The notes under the pieces are model-generated. The model searched no databases. It saw only the letters and a program-made list of their open reading frames with translations, and was not told the origin of the DNA. Of a DNA stretch of 64,000 nucleotides, positions 26,641 through 38,009 are shown in pieces; positions within the stretch are counted from its first letter, which is position 1; the number at the start of each line of letters is the position of its first letter. The stretch lies in contig CAUYUJ010000767.1 of assembly GCA_963575745.1 (NCBI GenBank), forward strand, positions 20,001 to 84,000, read 5' to 3'. Made by a program: the position numbers and the translations under genes. Source of the DNA: Prorocentrum cordatum. Lineage: Eukaryota > Sar > Dinophyceae > Prorocentrales > Prorocentraceae.

Positions 26641-27016
26641 GAACAGAGGTTGTGGCTCTCTTAAGAGTTCGCAGGAGCGCGAGCGCAGGCACATTTGAAA
26701 TATGATGTTGCCAAACCGTGCGTTTTCGTATGCATGTCGGGACGCTAGATTTTGAAGCCCGCACGCAACGCATGGTTTTTGAAGCATGCCCGCATGCGCG
26801 CGCGACGACGTGCGCCTGTGCACTTCGTCCCGCTGTTTGGAAAAAAGGTTTTTGCGACAGCACGCGCGCCAGGGCGTTCGAACGATTTCGACATGCGCGC
26901 GCGAGAGCACGTTTGGTAGCATATGATGAAACTGTTGCAAAGCCGATGTTTTTGATTGTTCCAGCGCCAGCTCAGCTTTTTATTATATTAAAAATCCGTG
27001 TTGTGAAACCATGTGG

Positions 27017-27017
<1 letters not shown>

Positions 27018-27081
<64 letters not shown>
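27018..27081. repeat. (TA)n microsatellite
   Basis: About 32 uninterrupted TA dinucleotides. The Ile-Tyr frames through it are artefacts. Confidence 0.98.
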
Positions 27082-27083
<2 letters not shown>

Positions 27084-27319
27084 GGGACACTCGATTTCCA
27101 CACCCCTAGGAAACCTCAGGTGTTTTCTAGTTTCGGCATGCGCGCGCGACGACGTGCGACGTGCGAGTGCGCATTCCGTCCCATTTGCTTCCAGGTGTTC
27201 TTCATGTGTGATGACTGTTGACGAACGAGCGCGCGCTTACTTTTGCAAAGGCCTTCCGGCCGGTGCCGCCGACCCTGAAGGGGAAGGACGACAACGGCGG
27301 CGGCGGCGACGACGACGCT

Positions 27320-27835
27320 GACGTGGGTCAGAGTCCTCATGGACGCTTTTTGGGGTCTCTTCGAAACGCTCTCGGGGGCCTTTGGGGGAACAGTTTTGGG
27401 GCCTCCTTGGGAGCCTCTTGGGGGCCTTTTGGGAGCCTCTGGGGCCTCTTGGGGTTTCCTGGGGGCCTCTTGGGGGCCTCTTGGGGGCCTGTTGGGCCTT
27501 TTTAGGTACCTTCTGGAGCCCTCTTGGGCCGTCTTGGGGCGTTTTGACGGGCCTCTTGGGCCGTCTTGGAGCGTGGGGAAACGGAAAAGGCGAGAACGCC
27601 GAAATGCTTCAAAAACCAATGGGACATCAGTGATTTTTCCTTTGGGGCCCTTCTGGGAGTGCTCCTTGAGGCCTCTTTGGGGCGTCTTGCAGGGCTCTTG
27701 GACCGTTTGGAGGCCGTCAAGGCGTCTTGGACAGATCGTTCGGCGATTCGGGGCCCTTTCGGACCGTCTTGGGGGCCTCTTGGGGCGGGTTTTTTGGGGT
27801 CCCTGGGGCCCCCCGGGGGGAGTCGTATCTGACCC
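27320..27835. repeat. G-rich GGCCTCTTGGG repeat, copy 1
   Basis: Imperfect repeats of CTTGGGGGCCTCTTGGGG and CGTCTTGGGGCG. Related blocks occur at 29790-30100, 32040-32290 and 39010-39710; this copy and the one at 39 kb share the lead-in GTCCTCATGGA. The frequent GGGG runs on one strand could form quadruplexes. Confidence 0.8.
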
Positions 27836-28720
27836 GGGACCTCCCCCCCCGGACTCTCTCCGCGATCCCCCCCTCAGGACCCCCCCCCTCCTGGCGGAGG
27901 AGGGAGGGATCAACGGGAAGGGGCCTCCCTTCGAGTCAATTACGACGTTGCTCAATTTCGCTTTGGCTGGCGCGCTTGAGGAGGAGGGCTTAGGGAAGGG
28001 GGGGGAGCGGCGACATGCCCAGCGCTTGAGGAAGAGGGCCCGGGGAAAGGGGGGGAGCGGCGACGGGCCCAGAGAAAGAGGGTGCGCAGGGAAAGGGGAC
28101 GACAGAGACGACGACTCGAGGGAACAAGCCCCTCACACACGTCGACAGGGTCGGCAGTTGTTTTGCAGAGGATGAGGGGTGGTGCTGGATATTGGCCTGC
28201 CTGGGATGGTATGAATTCATATTTCGGATGGATGATGGGGCAGAATCGCATGTACAGTAAAGTGCAATACGAAGAAGGGGAGCCGTTAATTTCGGGGGGA
28301 GGGGGTAGATCCTACTGTTCTTTGAGAAAGGAAAGTCTACGTTGTACAATCGAGGCGGCGACTGGGTGGCGACGAGGCGGCGTTGGCGACCACGGAGCCG
28401 CCAGACCGCCACCCAAGTCCAGACGACGGGCGGCGACGAGGCGGCGACCGGGCGGCGACGGTGGCAACGTAGCCGTAAGACCGACGCACGGGCCCGCACG
28501 AGGGCCGGCGACGGGGCGGCGACGGCGGCAACAGAGTCGCCAGACCAACGCACAGGCCCAGCTCCTTAGAAGAGAAGTAGGAACCCCTCAGTGCAAACAC
28601 TGCATGGGGACTAAGACAGCACTGGCGCTTCGCGCTGCGCACCGTGGTCCTTCGAATATCGTGCACAGTCGGAAGGAGAACGAGAGGGAAAGAGGGATGA
28701 AAATGCACATCTGCATATAG
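27836..28720. other. GC-rich unassigned region
   Basis: Contains one copy of the AATTACGACGTTGCTCAA repeat (about 27937-27954) that also forms the tandem array at 47.3 kb, GGCGACGGGGCGGCGAC-type short repeats (28370-28540) and no recognisable exon. Frames in both strands are long because of low stop density at high GC. Confidence 0.5.
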
Positions 28721-28724
28721 TTTT

Positions 28725-28880
28725 ATGTATATATATACACACGTACGTCTACGTATCGAGAGAGAGTGGGATATATATATATAGAGAGAGAGAGAGAGTG
28801 AGAGAGAGAGAGAGAAAAAGAGAGTGAGAGAGACAGCAAGCAGACTATTCGTGTGTATATATGTGTGTAGATAAGACACA
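28725..28880. repeat. (TA)n and (GA)n microsatellites
   Basis: TATATA (about 28770-28782) followed by GAGAGA (28783-28840), then a TGTATATATGTGTG patch. Confidence 0.95.
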
Positions 28881-28954
28881 CGTTATCGCATTCGTCGTTT
28901 ATGCTCGTCTTCCTTCTTCCCTCGCTCCTCTTCCTTCCTCCCGTTCTTCCCTCT

Positions 28955-29056
28955 CGCCCTTCGCTGTGAACCCTTCCCCGTCCTCCTCGGGGGAGGGTTC
29001 ACAGCGAAGGGCGAGAAGTCCCTGAGCCCTGAGCCCTTCTCGCCCTTCGCTGTGGA
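28955..29056. repeat. Three alternating complementary copies of a 20-bp sequence
   Basis: CGCCCTTCGCTGTGAACCC, then its complement GGGTTCACAGCGAAGGGCG, then CTTCTCGCCCTTCGCTGTGG. The middle copy can pair with either neighbour. Confidence 0.85.
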
Positions 29057-29789
29057 CCGCCGCCCTTCCTTCTTTTCTGGCGGGGCTCCTCCTCGGGGGG
29101 TCTATGAAAGGCCTCTCGGCCCTCCCGCCGCCAGAAGGTTTCCAGATCCGCCGCTTCGGAGTCAGGCCCCGGGGCCTCGAGGCCCCCTCCAGGAGCGGTG
29201 GGCATGGAAGACATGTGGAGACCACGACCATCGGGGGCGGCAAAGAGGGGGGTGATGACTAGGGGGGGTGGATATCATGGCGTGGGCCACGATATTTCCC
29301 CAGATTTCATGGCGCCTCTTCCTGTTTCATTACGTCCCTGGCCCCCCCGCTGGGCCGCACACATGCCGCTGGTCATGATTTGTCTTGGACGAGACCAAGA
29401 TGTCACGAAATCTTGTCGATGCCGATCTTGGCCATGGTCCACGTCAGCCGTCGCCGACTCACGAGGATGATCCACGACCGACGCTGACCAATGATGGGCC
29501 AGCCGACGCTGACCGAGGTCGACAGGGGCCAGGATCGGCACGGCATTTCTGACTTCAGTCTTGGTCATGGTACCGGCTTCTTTCCCCTCCGATCCACGGC
29601 TCCCCTCGGATCAAGGGTCGGATTCCAGCAGCTGTGGATGTGGATGTCTTCTGGTGCCGCACTCTGTTGAGCCACCGGAGGTCCCCCTGGAGCTTTTCGG
29701 GAGCATCTGAGGGTTTCTTCAGGCCGCCTTGATGCCAACCGCAGTTTCCCTCCACGAGCAGGTCCCGACGTGGAGTGCGTTGGGGGGCA

Positions 29790-30230
29790 ATTGGGTTTTT
29801 TTTTTAGGCCGTCTTTGGAGTTTTCTTTGGGCAATCTTGGGACCCTGCTTGGGAGTCTTGGGGCTTTATTGCGCCGTCTTGAGGCCTTTTTGGCCCGTCT
29901 TGGTACGTTATTGGGGGCCTTTTCGGCGGTCCCAGACGCCCAGAAGACCGAAGAAACGGATGCCTCGAAATCATACGAAAAAACTTAATAGTGACAAACT
30001 GTTTGCCGTTTGCGGAGCCTTTTGGGTGTCTTGTTTGGGTCGTCTTGGGGCATCTCGGGGGGTTCTGAGGTCTGAGGCCCCTCTCTGGGCGGGCTGTTTG
30101 GTCTGAGGCCCGCCAGGGACGTCCAGGAGGCCCAGAAATTTGAGGGCACGCTTTGCAGGAGCGTCCGGGAAGCCCAGGGGCCAGAGCCAGATTTTTGTGG
30201 TTGCTTGTTTTTTTTTTGGGGGGGGGGCAT
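29790..30230. repeat. G-rich GGCCGTCTTGG repeat, copy 2
   Basis: TTGGGACC, CTTGGGGC and CGTCTTGAGGCC units related to 27320-27835, ending in a poly(T)-poly(G) run at 30205-30229. Confidence 0.65.
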
Positions 30231-30242
30231 TAGTGTACCACT

Positions 30243-30379
30243 GCGCGGGCTCTCGAACAGGATAACGCATACATGCATGCGTACATACATCATACAGACA
30301 TACACATACACACATGCATGTGCACAAACATATGTATATACATGTGTTAATGTATGTGTGTGTCTGCCTGCCTGTCTGC

Positions 30380-30411
<32 letters not shown>

Positions 30412-31190
30412 CTGTCTGTACGTGTGTATGCATGCATGCATGTATGTATGTGTGTAAGTATGTATGTACGTACGTACGTATGTATGTATGTTCGTATGTA
30501 TGTAAATGTCTATACCGTTATATAGTTATAATTATAGTTGTATGTATATAGTTGCATGTGTTTATATAGAGGTATGCATGTATATGTTTGCAGTTGTATG
30601 TACATGATTGTACATGCGTATATATGAATGCATGCATGCATGCATGCATGAATTAATGTATGTATGCGTGTGTGTGTGCATGTCTGCAAGTCTGAACGTA
30701 CGTAGGTATGCTGTTATGTACGTGTACGTATGTATGTATGTGCGTACGTCAGTACGTTTGTATGCATGACAGCATGCACGCATGTATGTATGTGTGTAGG
30801 CATGCATGTATGTATGTATGTATGTATGAATGTATGTATGTATGTATGCATGTATGTATAGATGTCTGTATGTGTGTATGGTTGCCTGCATGCGTATATA
30901 AGTATATGTATACATGCATGCCTGTCTAGATGTATGCATGTATGTATATGGGTATGTATGTATGCATGTATGTATGTAGGTAGGTAGGTAGGTAGGTATG
31001 TATGTATGTATGGATGTTTGTGTGGTTGTATGTATGCATGTGTGCATGCATGCACGTACGTATGTGTATGCATGTATGTATGTAGGTATGTATGTCTGTC
31101 TGTACGGCTGTATGTATATATGTATGTGTATGTATGTGTGGGTATGTGTGTATGCATGTATGTAATAGTGTCAATCGTATGCAGATGCAT
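30243..31190. repeat. ~950 bp TGTA/TGTC/TGCA tetranucleotide tract
   Basis: TGTATGTATG with blocks of CTGTCTGT (30360-30420), TACGTACG and TGCATGCA. The Cys/Val/Tyr- or His/Thr/Tyr-rich frames are artefacts of the tetranucleotide. Confidence 0.95.
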
Positions 31191-32039
31191 CATGTGAAGT
31201 TGTACATGCATTGATGCGTATCGAAGTGCGTGTGCGCATCGATGGGTACAAGCATACGGGAATGCGCGAGCAGGGGCCAGCTCCCGCCACCCTTGGTCCC
31301 TAGCGCTTTCGCGCGCGGGCGCGGGCGCTCCCCTTCACCAGTCGCGTTGAGCTGCTCAAGCAGCTCTGCGCTGCCTGCCCCTGCCCCGAGCATGACGCGG
31401 CGGCTGTTCGGAGCCCACGGCGAGCCTCTCGCTCGCGGAAGAGACGTGCCGTCTTTCCTCCTCTCTCCTCTCCTCCTGCTCGTCCTCCTGAGTTGCTCCC
31501 GGCTCAGGCCGAACAGCGGCCGCAGCGTCTCAGTGAATGGGGTACACTCGAATGCGACGTGCAACAGCAGGAACCGCAAAGTAGAGGGAAGGCGGCGGGA
31601 GAGAGGGCGGAGAGGAGGAGCGGCCCGCAGGGCACAGAGGAGCGGTTCCGGGCTGTAATGAAGCGCCCTGCCGTCTTAGAAGTTCACCCGTCTTCTTAGA
31701 AGGCCGCCCCCTGCGCCGCCAAACTATAGCATCGCTCGTGTGCTTGAAGGCATACGAGCATATAGAGGCACACACACATATATATAATTGATGTACATAG
31801 TTGTATATATACATACAAGGCTGCCGTGGCACTTCGCGCCATGCACATTGGTCCTCGAAGTTTGGTATACAGGCGGAATGGCAGGAAGGTCAAGCCGACA
31901 ATTTAGCGATAACTCCTGGTTGCCTTTTCCGGCATCGCCGTTGTAATAATGTTATTCGTTATCTTTCATCCGTGCTTCTTTTTCCTCATTCTCGCCAAAC
32001 CCTGTGCATTCTCCCCATTCTCTTCAGCTCTTTTTGCGG
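31191..32039. other. Unassigned region with one weak ORF
   Basis: A frame at 31394-31658 (MTRRLFGAHGEP, then a Leu/Val-rich stretch, then an Arg-rich end and stop) has a signal-peptide-like hydrophobic segment. It has no recognised family or splice context and could be chance in GC-rich DNA. The rest is unassigned. Confidence 0.35.
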
Positions 32040-32290
32040 AGGCTCCTCCTTGGAGAGCCTCTGGGGGCCTCACACAAGTTTTTCAGGCTTTCTTAAGGCC
32101 TTCTGGAGGCCTCCTGGGCGCGTTCTGGGGGCCTCTGGGGGCTTCCTCGGGCCACCCTGCCTCCAACCACGGTCTCCCTGAACGACCGGGTCACGATTTG
32201 GAATGCTTCGGAGGGTGTCTCCCTGAACGACCGGGTCACGATTTGGAATGCTTCGGAGGGTGTCTTGGGGCCGTCTTGGGCCGCCGACAT
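32040..32290. repeat. G-rich repeat copy 3 with a 45-bp tandem duplication
   Basis: GGCCTCTGGGGGC-type units. At about 32171-32264 a ~47-bp unit (TCTCCCTGAACGACCGGGTC core) is present twice in tandem. Confidence 0.75.
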
Positions 32291-33299
32291 ATGTGTGTGT
32301 GTTTGATAGATCGATGTGTATCTAGGCTCTCCCCTGGAGGACCCTGCAGCGCCCGAGCCACGAGCGATGTATAGTCACATGCGCACGTGTGTGTAGTATT
32401 CTTTTTAAGCAAAAAAGAAAGTATTCTATGTCTAACAGCCGTTTCTGGGCCCGAGAATCGGCCTGGCATGGCACACTGGCCAGCCCGAGAGGGCCCCCGC
32501 CGGCCAGGGAGGCCTCGAGGGCCCCGGGGCCCAGGCCCCTAGCGGAGAGCAGGCCCTGGGATCGGGCGTTGCGAAGAAGCTGCAACGCCGTGAAGCATCG
32601 AAGCATCACGACCGGAGGCCTGGACCCTCGCCTTTCTGCGTCATTCTTTCTTCGGGGGTGGTCAGACCTCCTACCCTGACGCGTCGATCAAGGAACTGGC
32701 CGTTGTCGCTTCGCGAGAGGGCGTCGCGGCCGTCTTTTTTGCGGGTCCAGGTCCGTCGGTTTCGGTCCCAGGCCGTTTTTTTGTGTTTTTTGTTTGTGTT
32801 TTTTTTATTAAGGGGAGGTTTACTGAAGGGAGGTCTGTCCCCCGCCGATCTTCGAACCCGACCGACGTGTGATGGCCCCAGGGCCCGAGCCCTGGGCGAA
32901 CACGTCCAGCGTGAAAGTCAGGAGGGAAAGAAGCACACAGACACAATGAATCGTCGACTCCACCGAAAGGATGGGGAAATCTGAGAAGTGGGGGGGAAGC
33001 CCCAAACCCAGAAAATATGGGAACAGATGGGGAATCCGGTGATGTGTGTGTGTGTGCGTGTGTATCTATTTGTGTGTGTGCCCCTTCAGAAAAAAGGTGC
33101 AGCGCCTGGATCTCAGGGTTCCCTCCCCCCCGCCGAGCTTGGCCTTCGGGTCATGCGTCGGGCCTCCGCTGGCCGCTCGGGGCGATCTGGGCACCCCTGG
33201 AACGCTCGCGGCGAGGCGCAGCTGCCGGAGAGCGCCTCGACGCCAGGCGCCCGCCCAAAAACGCACGAGAGCGCAGGACAGCTTCCGTGCCGCCAGAAA
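32291..33299. other. Unassigned GC-rich region
   Basis: No gene recognised. Contains a reverse copy of dispersed repeat D at about 33155-33240 and a TGTG patch at 33040-33080. Confidence 0.45.
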
Positions 33300-33497
33300 G
33301 CATACGGTAGGTTCGTGTCGTGTCGACCGGCGGCGACCCCGCCAGCGGCGTTCAACTTTGAACGCCGGCGGCGGCCCAGAATCGATCGATGTTGAACGAT
33401 CGGACGTTGCGGAAACGGCCGATCGTTCAAGGTTGAACGATCCCCGCGGTGTCAGAAACCAACGCCGGGGTCGGCACGACACGAACCTGCCGTACGC
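33300..33497. mobile_element. Foldback element with nested palindromes
   Basis: The outer arms are GCATACGGTAGGTTCGTGTC at the left and, at the right, the complement of GCGTACGGCAGGTTCGTGTC. Inside lie two perfect palindromes, GGCGTTCAACTTTGAACGCC (33348-33367) and one centred on TCAAGGTTGA (33421-33442). The whole ~200 bp could fold back. Non-coding; no target duplication seen. Confidence 0.75.
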
Positions 33498-33668
33498 CAC
33501 TCCTGCTCCGCCCGAGGGCCCGCCAAGAACGCGCAGAGGCAGGCCCCAGGATCTCAGAGCGGATGGAGAGGAGGGGAGGAGGGGAGGGAAAGGGGTGACC
33601 TGGGAGGAGTCGCCGGGCAGTCGGCTCGCGCAGGCGGCGGCGAGGCCCCGCGGGCCCTCACGCGTGGA

Positions 33669-34100
33669 CCCGATTCCAGGTCCGCCCTCGTTTGGGCGAT
33701 GGCGCAAGCGGGGCGGAACTTGCCGTCCTACTGTTAAGTCGGGCGTGTCCTTCTGCAGGAGGAATATTCAAAAAATCCAGTCACAAGATAGTCTGGGGAC
33801 GATGTCTTGAATCTGTTTGAAGATGTCTTGGATATTTGCTGGACTCTTTTTCATGATTCGTCCAAACATCTGCCTGTAGGAGGACACGTCCGACCTGAAC
33901 CTACTGTTCAGGCCCCTGTGGTGACGACATCCGCCCTGCTTTGCCGTCGCTGTTTCCGCCGTACTCTTGCGTAGATATCCGTCCTACTCTTCTGAGAAGG
34001 AAATTTCCGCCCTGTTCTTTCGCATCGTCTGGGGTGCATCTCCGACAAAGCTTTAATTTGGAAGACCCAACCAGAGTACGGCGGATCCGAGGTCAGAGGG
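33669..34100. mobile_element. TIR element family B carrying a nested family A insertion
   Basis: The left end CCCGATTCCAGGTCCGCCC and the right end GGCGGATCCGAGGTCAGAGGG are imperfect inverted repeats matching the better-preserved ends at 51036-51284. Subterminal motifs of TTTCCGCCCTRYTYTT type occur several times inside. A family A copy (33734-33898) interrupts it. Confidence 0.65.
33734..33898. mobile_element. TIR element family A nested in family B
   Basis: Starts TTAAGTCGGGCGTGTCC and ends GGACACGTCCGACCTGA. It is flanked by TCCTACTG (33726-33733) and ACCTACTG (33899-33906), a target duplication with one difference. The interior is diverged from other copies, so this is an older insertion. 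Confidence 0.8.
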
Positions 34101-35353
34101 GTGGAGATCCGCTTCGCCAAAGTCGTTGAGGCAGGCAGAGGGGAAATTGGTGGGCGGTCTGTCGCCTTCCTCTCCTCCCCCCTCTGCCCCCGCTTGCTCC
34201 TGGCGCCACTTGGGATCTCTGGGGCTTCACCAATTCGCGGCGTCTTGGGGCCCTCTGGGTCGGTGCCGCGCACAAGGGGCCTGGCAGATGCCCTTCTTGG
34301 CGCCCTTTCGGCGCCGTCCTGGAGTCTTGGGCCAACTTGCCCTCGTAGGGCATCTTTGCAGCCCTCCTGGGCGCCGTGCTGCGCCATACTCTGGAATATC
34401 CTGGAGAGGGCTGCCTGGACCCGCGCGCGTCCTGCGCCTTCTCGCCAGGACTTGGCTTTGCGCCACGCTGGCGGCACCCGCCGCGGTGGGCCCCTTGCCC
34501 CTCGCCTTCCCCCGCAGAAGACGCTTGAGCGACGAAGCAAACCGGGGTTCGCCTTTGCCGACACTGGCGCGTAGGCTGCCCGCGCAAGGTCGCGCGTAAG
34601 CATCCTCGTCCTCAATGTGGCGCGCCGCGCTGGCGGCCCGCGTAAGCCACCGCGTAAGGTCGCTACGACATTTCTCGTGAGACCCCTCTCTGATCGTCGC
34701 TCATTTGCACACCAGCTCCACCATGCCTGGCCATCCTGAGCTCAGCATGCCCCTGGCCTGACATGGTGGTGGTGGTGTGTGCATCGCAGGTTCATTTCGA
34801 TTCGATCGATCCGATTCGATACCGATTCCAGTCGGCCCGATCCGGTTCGATTTCGATTCCCCGTCGAACCGATACGGCCCGACGCTTGCATGGGGCTGTT
34901 GTGCATCCTGGCTCGGCCGCTCCGATTCCGTGCCGATGCAGCCCGATCCGATGCACACGTCGATTCGATCCGATTTGCCGATTCGATGCTGACTGATCCT
35001 GGCATCGCCGTGGCGAAAGTTTCCACCAATCCCGGTTCGCAGTGACTGCGATCTCGCGGAGCAGGCCGAGTAATAACTAGTCCGCGCGCAGGCGTATCCC
35101 GTGCGATGAAGCATGCGGCTTGGCGCGGAGTAGTTTCTGGAACCGTTTTTCACTAACTGGCTTCAAAGCTATGCAGAGGCCGAAACTGCTCTGCCGAACA
35201 CTTCCAGCCGCACGTCATGCTAGGAATGTTGAGAGGGGTCGGAGATCAACCGGTCAGTGAAAGTTGATTGTGCTGTTTACTCGCTGCGGTGTGTCAGGAT
35301 CCGGAAGGCGGACGCACACATGATTCGGCTGGCCTGGCCCAGAGCTAAACATT
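34101..35353. other. Unassigned region
   Basis: Holds GCCCGCGTAAGCCACCGCG dispersed repeat (34570-34700, related to 3350-3680) and a run of degenerate CGATTC / GATCCGATTCGAT repeats at 34795-34990. No exon recognised. Confidence 0.45.
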
Positions 35354-35354
35354 G

Positions 35355-35497
35355 ATGATTTGATGATTCGATGGTTTATGGTGATTTGTGATGATGATGA
35401 CGACGATGCTGCTGCTGATGATGACGATGACGACGATGATGTTGATGAGGATGACGATGATGACGATGACGATGATGATGACGATCCGATGATGATA

Positions 35498-35534
<37 letters not shown>

Positions 35535-36039
35535 GGATGAGGATGAGGATGAGGATGAGGATGAGGATGATGACGATGATGCTGCTGATGACGATGGTGA
35601 TGATGCTGCTGCTGCTGATGATGTTGTTGATGATGATGATGATGACGATGATAATGACGTTGATGATGCTGATGCTGGTGACGACGACAGCGACGACGAC
35701 GATTATGATGGTAATAATGATGATGCTAATGATCATGGTGAGGATGATGAGGATGATGATGACGACGATGACGATGACGATGATGATGCTGATGACGAGG
35801 ATCATGCTGCTGATGATGCTAATGTTGTTGTTGATGATGATGATGTTGTTGATGATGACAATGATTATGCTGATGATGACGATGATGGTGATGGTCATGA
35901 TGATGACGACGACGATGATGATGATGATGACGATGATGATGATGACGATGATGATGCACATTATGATGATGCTTATGATGATGATGATGATGATGATGAT
36001 GCTGCTGCTGATGATGATCGTAATGATGATGACGATGAC

Positions 36040-36070
<31 letters not shown>

Positions 36071-36165
36071 ATGACTGCTATGATTATGATGATGATGATG
36101 ATGAGGATGATGCTGCTGCTGATGATGATGCTGATGATTATGATGATGATGATGACGACAAGTAT
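35355..36165. repeat. ~0.8 kb (GAT)n microsatellite
   Basis: GATGATGAT with GAC, GCT and GTT variants, like the tract at 20562-21660. Met- and Ile-rich frames are artefacts. Confidence 0.95.
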
Positions 36166-36406
36166 TATTAGTTTTTTAATGACTCTCACTACGAGTATGA
36201 CTATAACTCTTATTAGTCTAATATTATTAATATTAGTTCTACTCCCAGCGTGACCTGATGATTTGATGCTGCTGGGGACGGATGTGCTCCCAGCGTGACA
36301 CGGAGAAAATGCTCGGCGCACAGTTGCTTATGTACACCCGCTCAGAGCCTGTTGATTAAGCCTCCTCGAATCTACAGCTTGAGCCAAACGCCCAGATGGG
36401 GGGGGA

Positions 36407-36438
<32 letters not shown>

Positions 36439-36488
36439 GGACGAATCTGGAAGAACGTGTGATTTGGAAGAACGTGATGGATCACGTG

Positions 36489-37070
36489 GCGGCCCGCCAG
36501 GCGCCGCTGCAGGGCCGACGCGTCGGGATGTAGCATCACGCTTTGTTACGGCTACGGGTTGTCCTAGGGAACGGCATGGAGCATCACACGTTTACTATGA
36601 CAGCCGATGCTCAACAGGCGTTTTTGTTATGGCATCACGCGTCTCTTGTGGCATCCGATGGTCACACGCTCTCTTCTATGACAACCACACGTTTTTACAA
36701 CGACCAGTAGTCATTTAGAAAAACGTGTGATGTTCCATGTCAGCGTGCAGTCAGGAACTTCGGCTTAGCGTGTTGCTCAGCTGGTCCTGGCCCACCACGC
36801 CTTGGCGCGGCACGCTATCCAATTCCCCCCGGTCCCCAGCCTGACCGCCCCGCGGAGCGGAGCGGCACGCCATCCGCTTGCAGGGTACAGCGTGTCGCCA
36901 GGGCCGCTGCCGCGACACGCTGAACAGCAGGTCCCGACCGTACCTTCGGAGATCGAGCCTCGCCGTTCACTCGCTCGCTCGCCCACTCCTGGCACTCAAA
37001 GCCGCTCGCTCGTCCACCCGCGTGTCGGCGTCGTCGCTGTTGGGAGGTTCTTAGGGAGGGCCGAGGTTCG
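36489..37070. repeat. ~600 bp duplicated segment, copy 1
   Basis: Begins GCGGCCCGCCAGGCGCCGCT and runs through GCATCACGCTTTGTTACGG, TGACAGCCGATGCTCAACAG and ACGCCTTGGCGCGGCACGC to GTCGTCGCTGTTGGGAGGTT. It matches 38010-38620 closely, same orientation, apart from a ~30 bp insertion in the second copy. Confidence 0.9.
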
Positions 37071-37619
37071 AGGCTTGAGGTTTTCGGAAGTTTTCGTACG
37101 TTTCTGGCGTGTTTCTGGCCTCGGGGTGCTCTTCAGCGTCTGCGCCTCGCCGAGGGCGTTCTGGGGGTTCCTAGATCGTCCCGAACGGCCACGGGGGAGC
37201 CGAGTTACGACCCGAAAGCCGCGAGCCGTCCGAAAGGGGGCAGGCCTTCGCTCGCCGCCGAATCATAGCACCGCCCCTCTCATCGCAACCAGCGGCCGAG
37301 CAATCTTTGACGCTCGGCGAATTCAGCCGCGTGCGTCTCCAGCTTCCTGGCCGGTGTCCTACACCTCCGCGGTCCTGCTCCTGCTCGATCTGGGGTCCCC
37401 AGGGTTCTTTCTGGACCACTCCCCGGGGACGGGTGTTTCGCCCCGGAGCACTGTTTGACAGTTCTGGGGCCCAGCGAGGACGCCCAGAGGCCGAAAACAA
37501 CAAAATCAGCCGTCTTGGTTTTCAATTGCGTCGGAGGTCGGGGGTCAGCGTGCTTTTTCTGCCCTGCCCGTGTCCACCGCCACTGCCCCTGCCCCGATCC
37601 GGAAGGTCGGTGTGCCGGG
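37071..37619. other. Unassigned region with dispersed repeats
   Basis: Contains repeat D (37140-37215) and a CTCCCCGGGGACGGG-type repeat (37400-37510) related to 16865-16960. No exon recognised. Confidence 0.45.
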
Positions 37620-37872
37620 CCGCGGGAGGAGGTGGAGGAGGAGGTAGGAGGAGGAGGAGGAGGAGGAGGAGGAGGAGGAGGAGGGGAGGAGGAGGGTTCA
37701 TAGGAGGAGGAGGAGGAGGAGGAGGAGGAGGAGGAGGAGGGTTCAGAGGATGTGGAGCAGGAAAAAGGTTGAGGAGGAGTCCAGGAGGAGGAGGAGGAGG
37801 AGGAGGAGGAAGGTAAAGGAGTAGGAGCCAGTAGTAAGGAGGAGGAAGGTAAGAAGGAGGAGGATGAAGGTA
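37620..37872. repeat. (GGA)n microsatellite
   Basis: GGAGGAGGA with short GGGTTCA interruptions, purine-rich on the plus strand, unlike the CCT tracts found upstream of plus-strand exons. Confidence 0.95.
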
Positions 37873-37903
37873 ATGAGAAGAAGTGCCCTCCCCCCGGCGC
37901 CAG

Positions 37904-37999
37904 TTCGAGCTCGAGGGGCCGGAGCAGCTCGCGCGCTGGTCCCGCGCGCTGGAGGCGGCGGGCCTGGCGATTACCACCGCGACCGCCCCGCCGCGCGAG
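37904..37999 (+). CDS. Isolated exon candidate, PH-like terminal helix
   Basis: A 96-nt segment lies between CGGCGCCAG (acceptor, ending 37903) and GCGCGAG|GTGGTC (donor). It is open in phase 0 and encodes FELEGPEQLARWSRALEAAG followed by LAITTATAPPRE. The pattern (acidic-Leu-x-x-Trp-x-x-Ala-Leu) resembles the C-terminal helix of pleckstrin-homology domains. No partner exons were found nearby, and the following sequence is the duplicated segment at 38010, so this may be the remnant of a disrupted gene. Confidence 0.35.
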
Positions 38000-38009
38000 G
38001 TGGTCAGCG

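Noticed and set aside
27116-27955. Long minus-strand and plus-strand frames over 27.1-28.2 kb
   Set aside because: They read the G-rich GGCCTCTTGGG repeat and its flank; both strands are open because TAA/TAG/TGA are rare in that composition.
30243-31190. Cys/Val/Tyr-rich and His/Thr/Tyr-rich frames
   Set aside because: They are translations of the TGTA tetranucleotide tract.
31394-31658. Secreted-protein candidate with a signal-peptide-like start
   Set aside because: A single short frame in GC-rich DNA with no splice signals, family or neighbouring support; mentioned only as a weak possibility.
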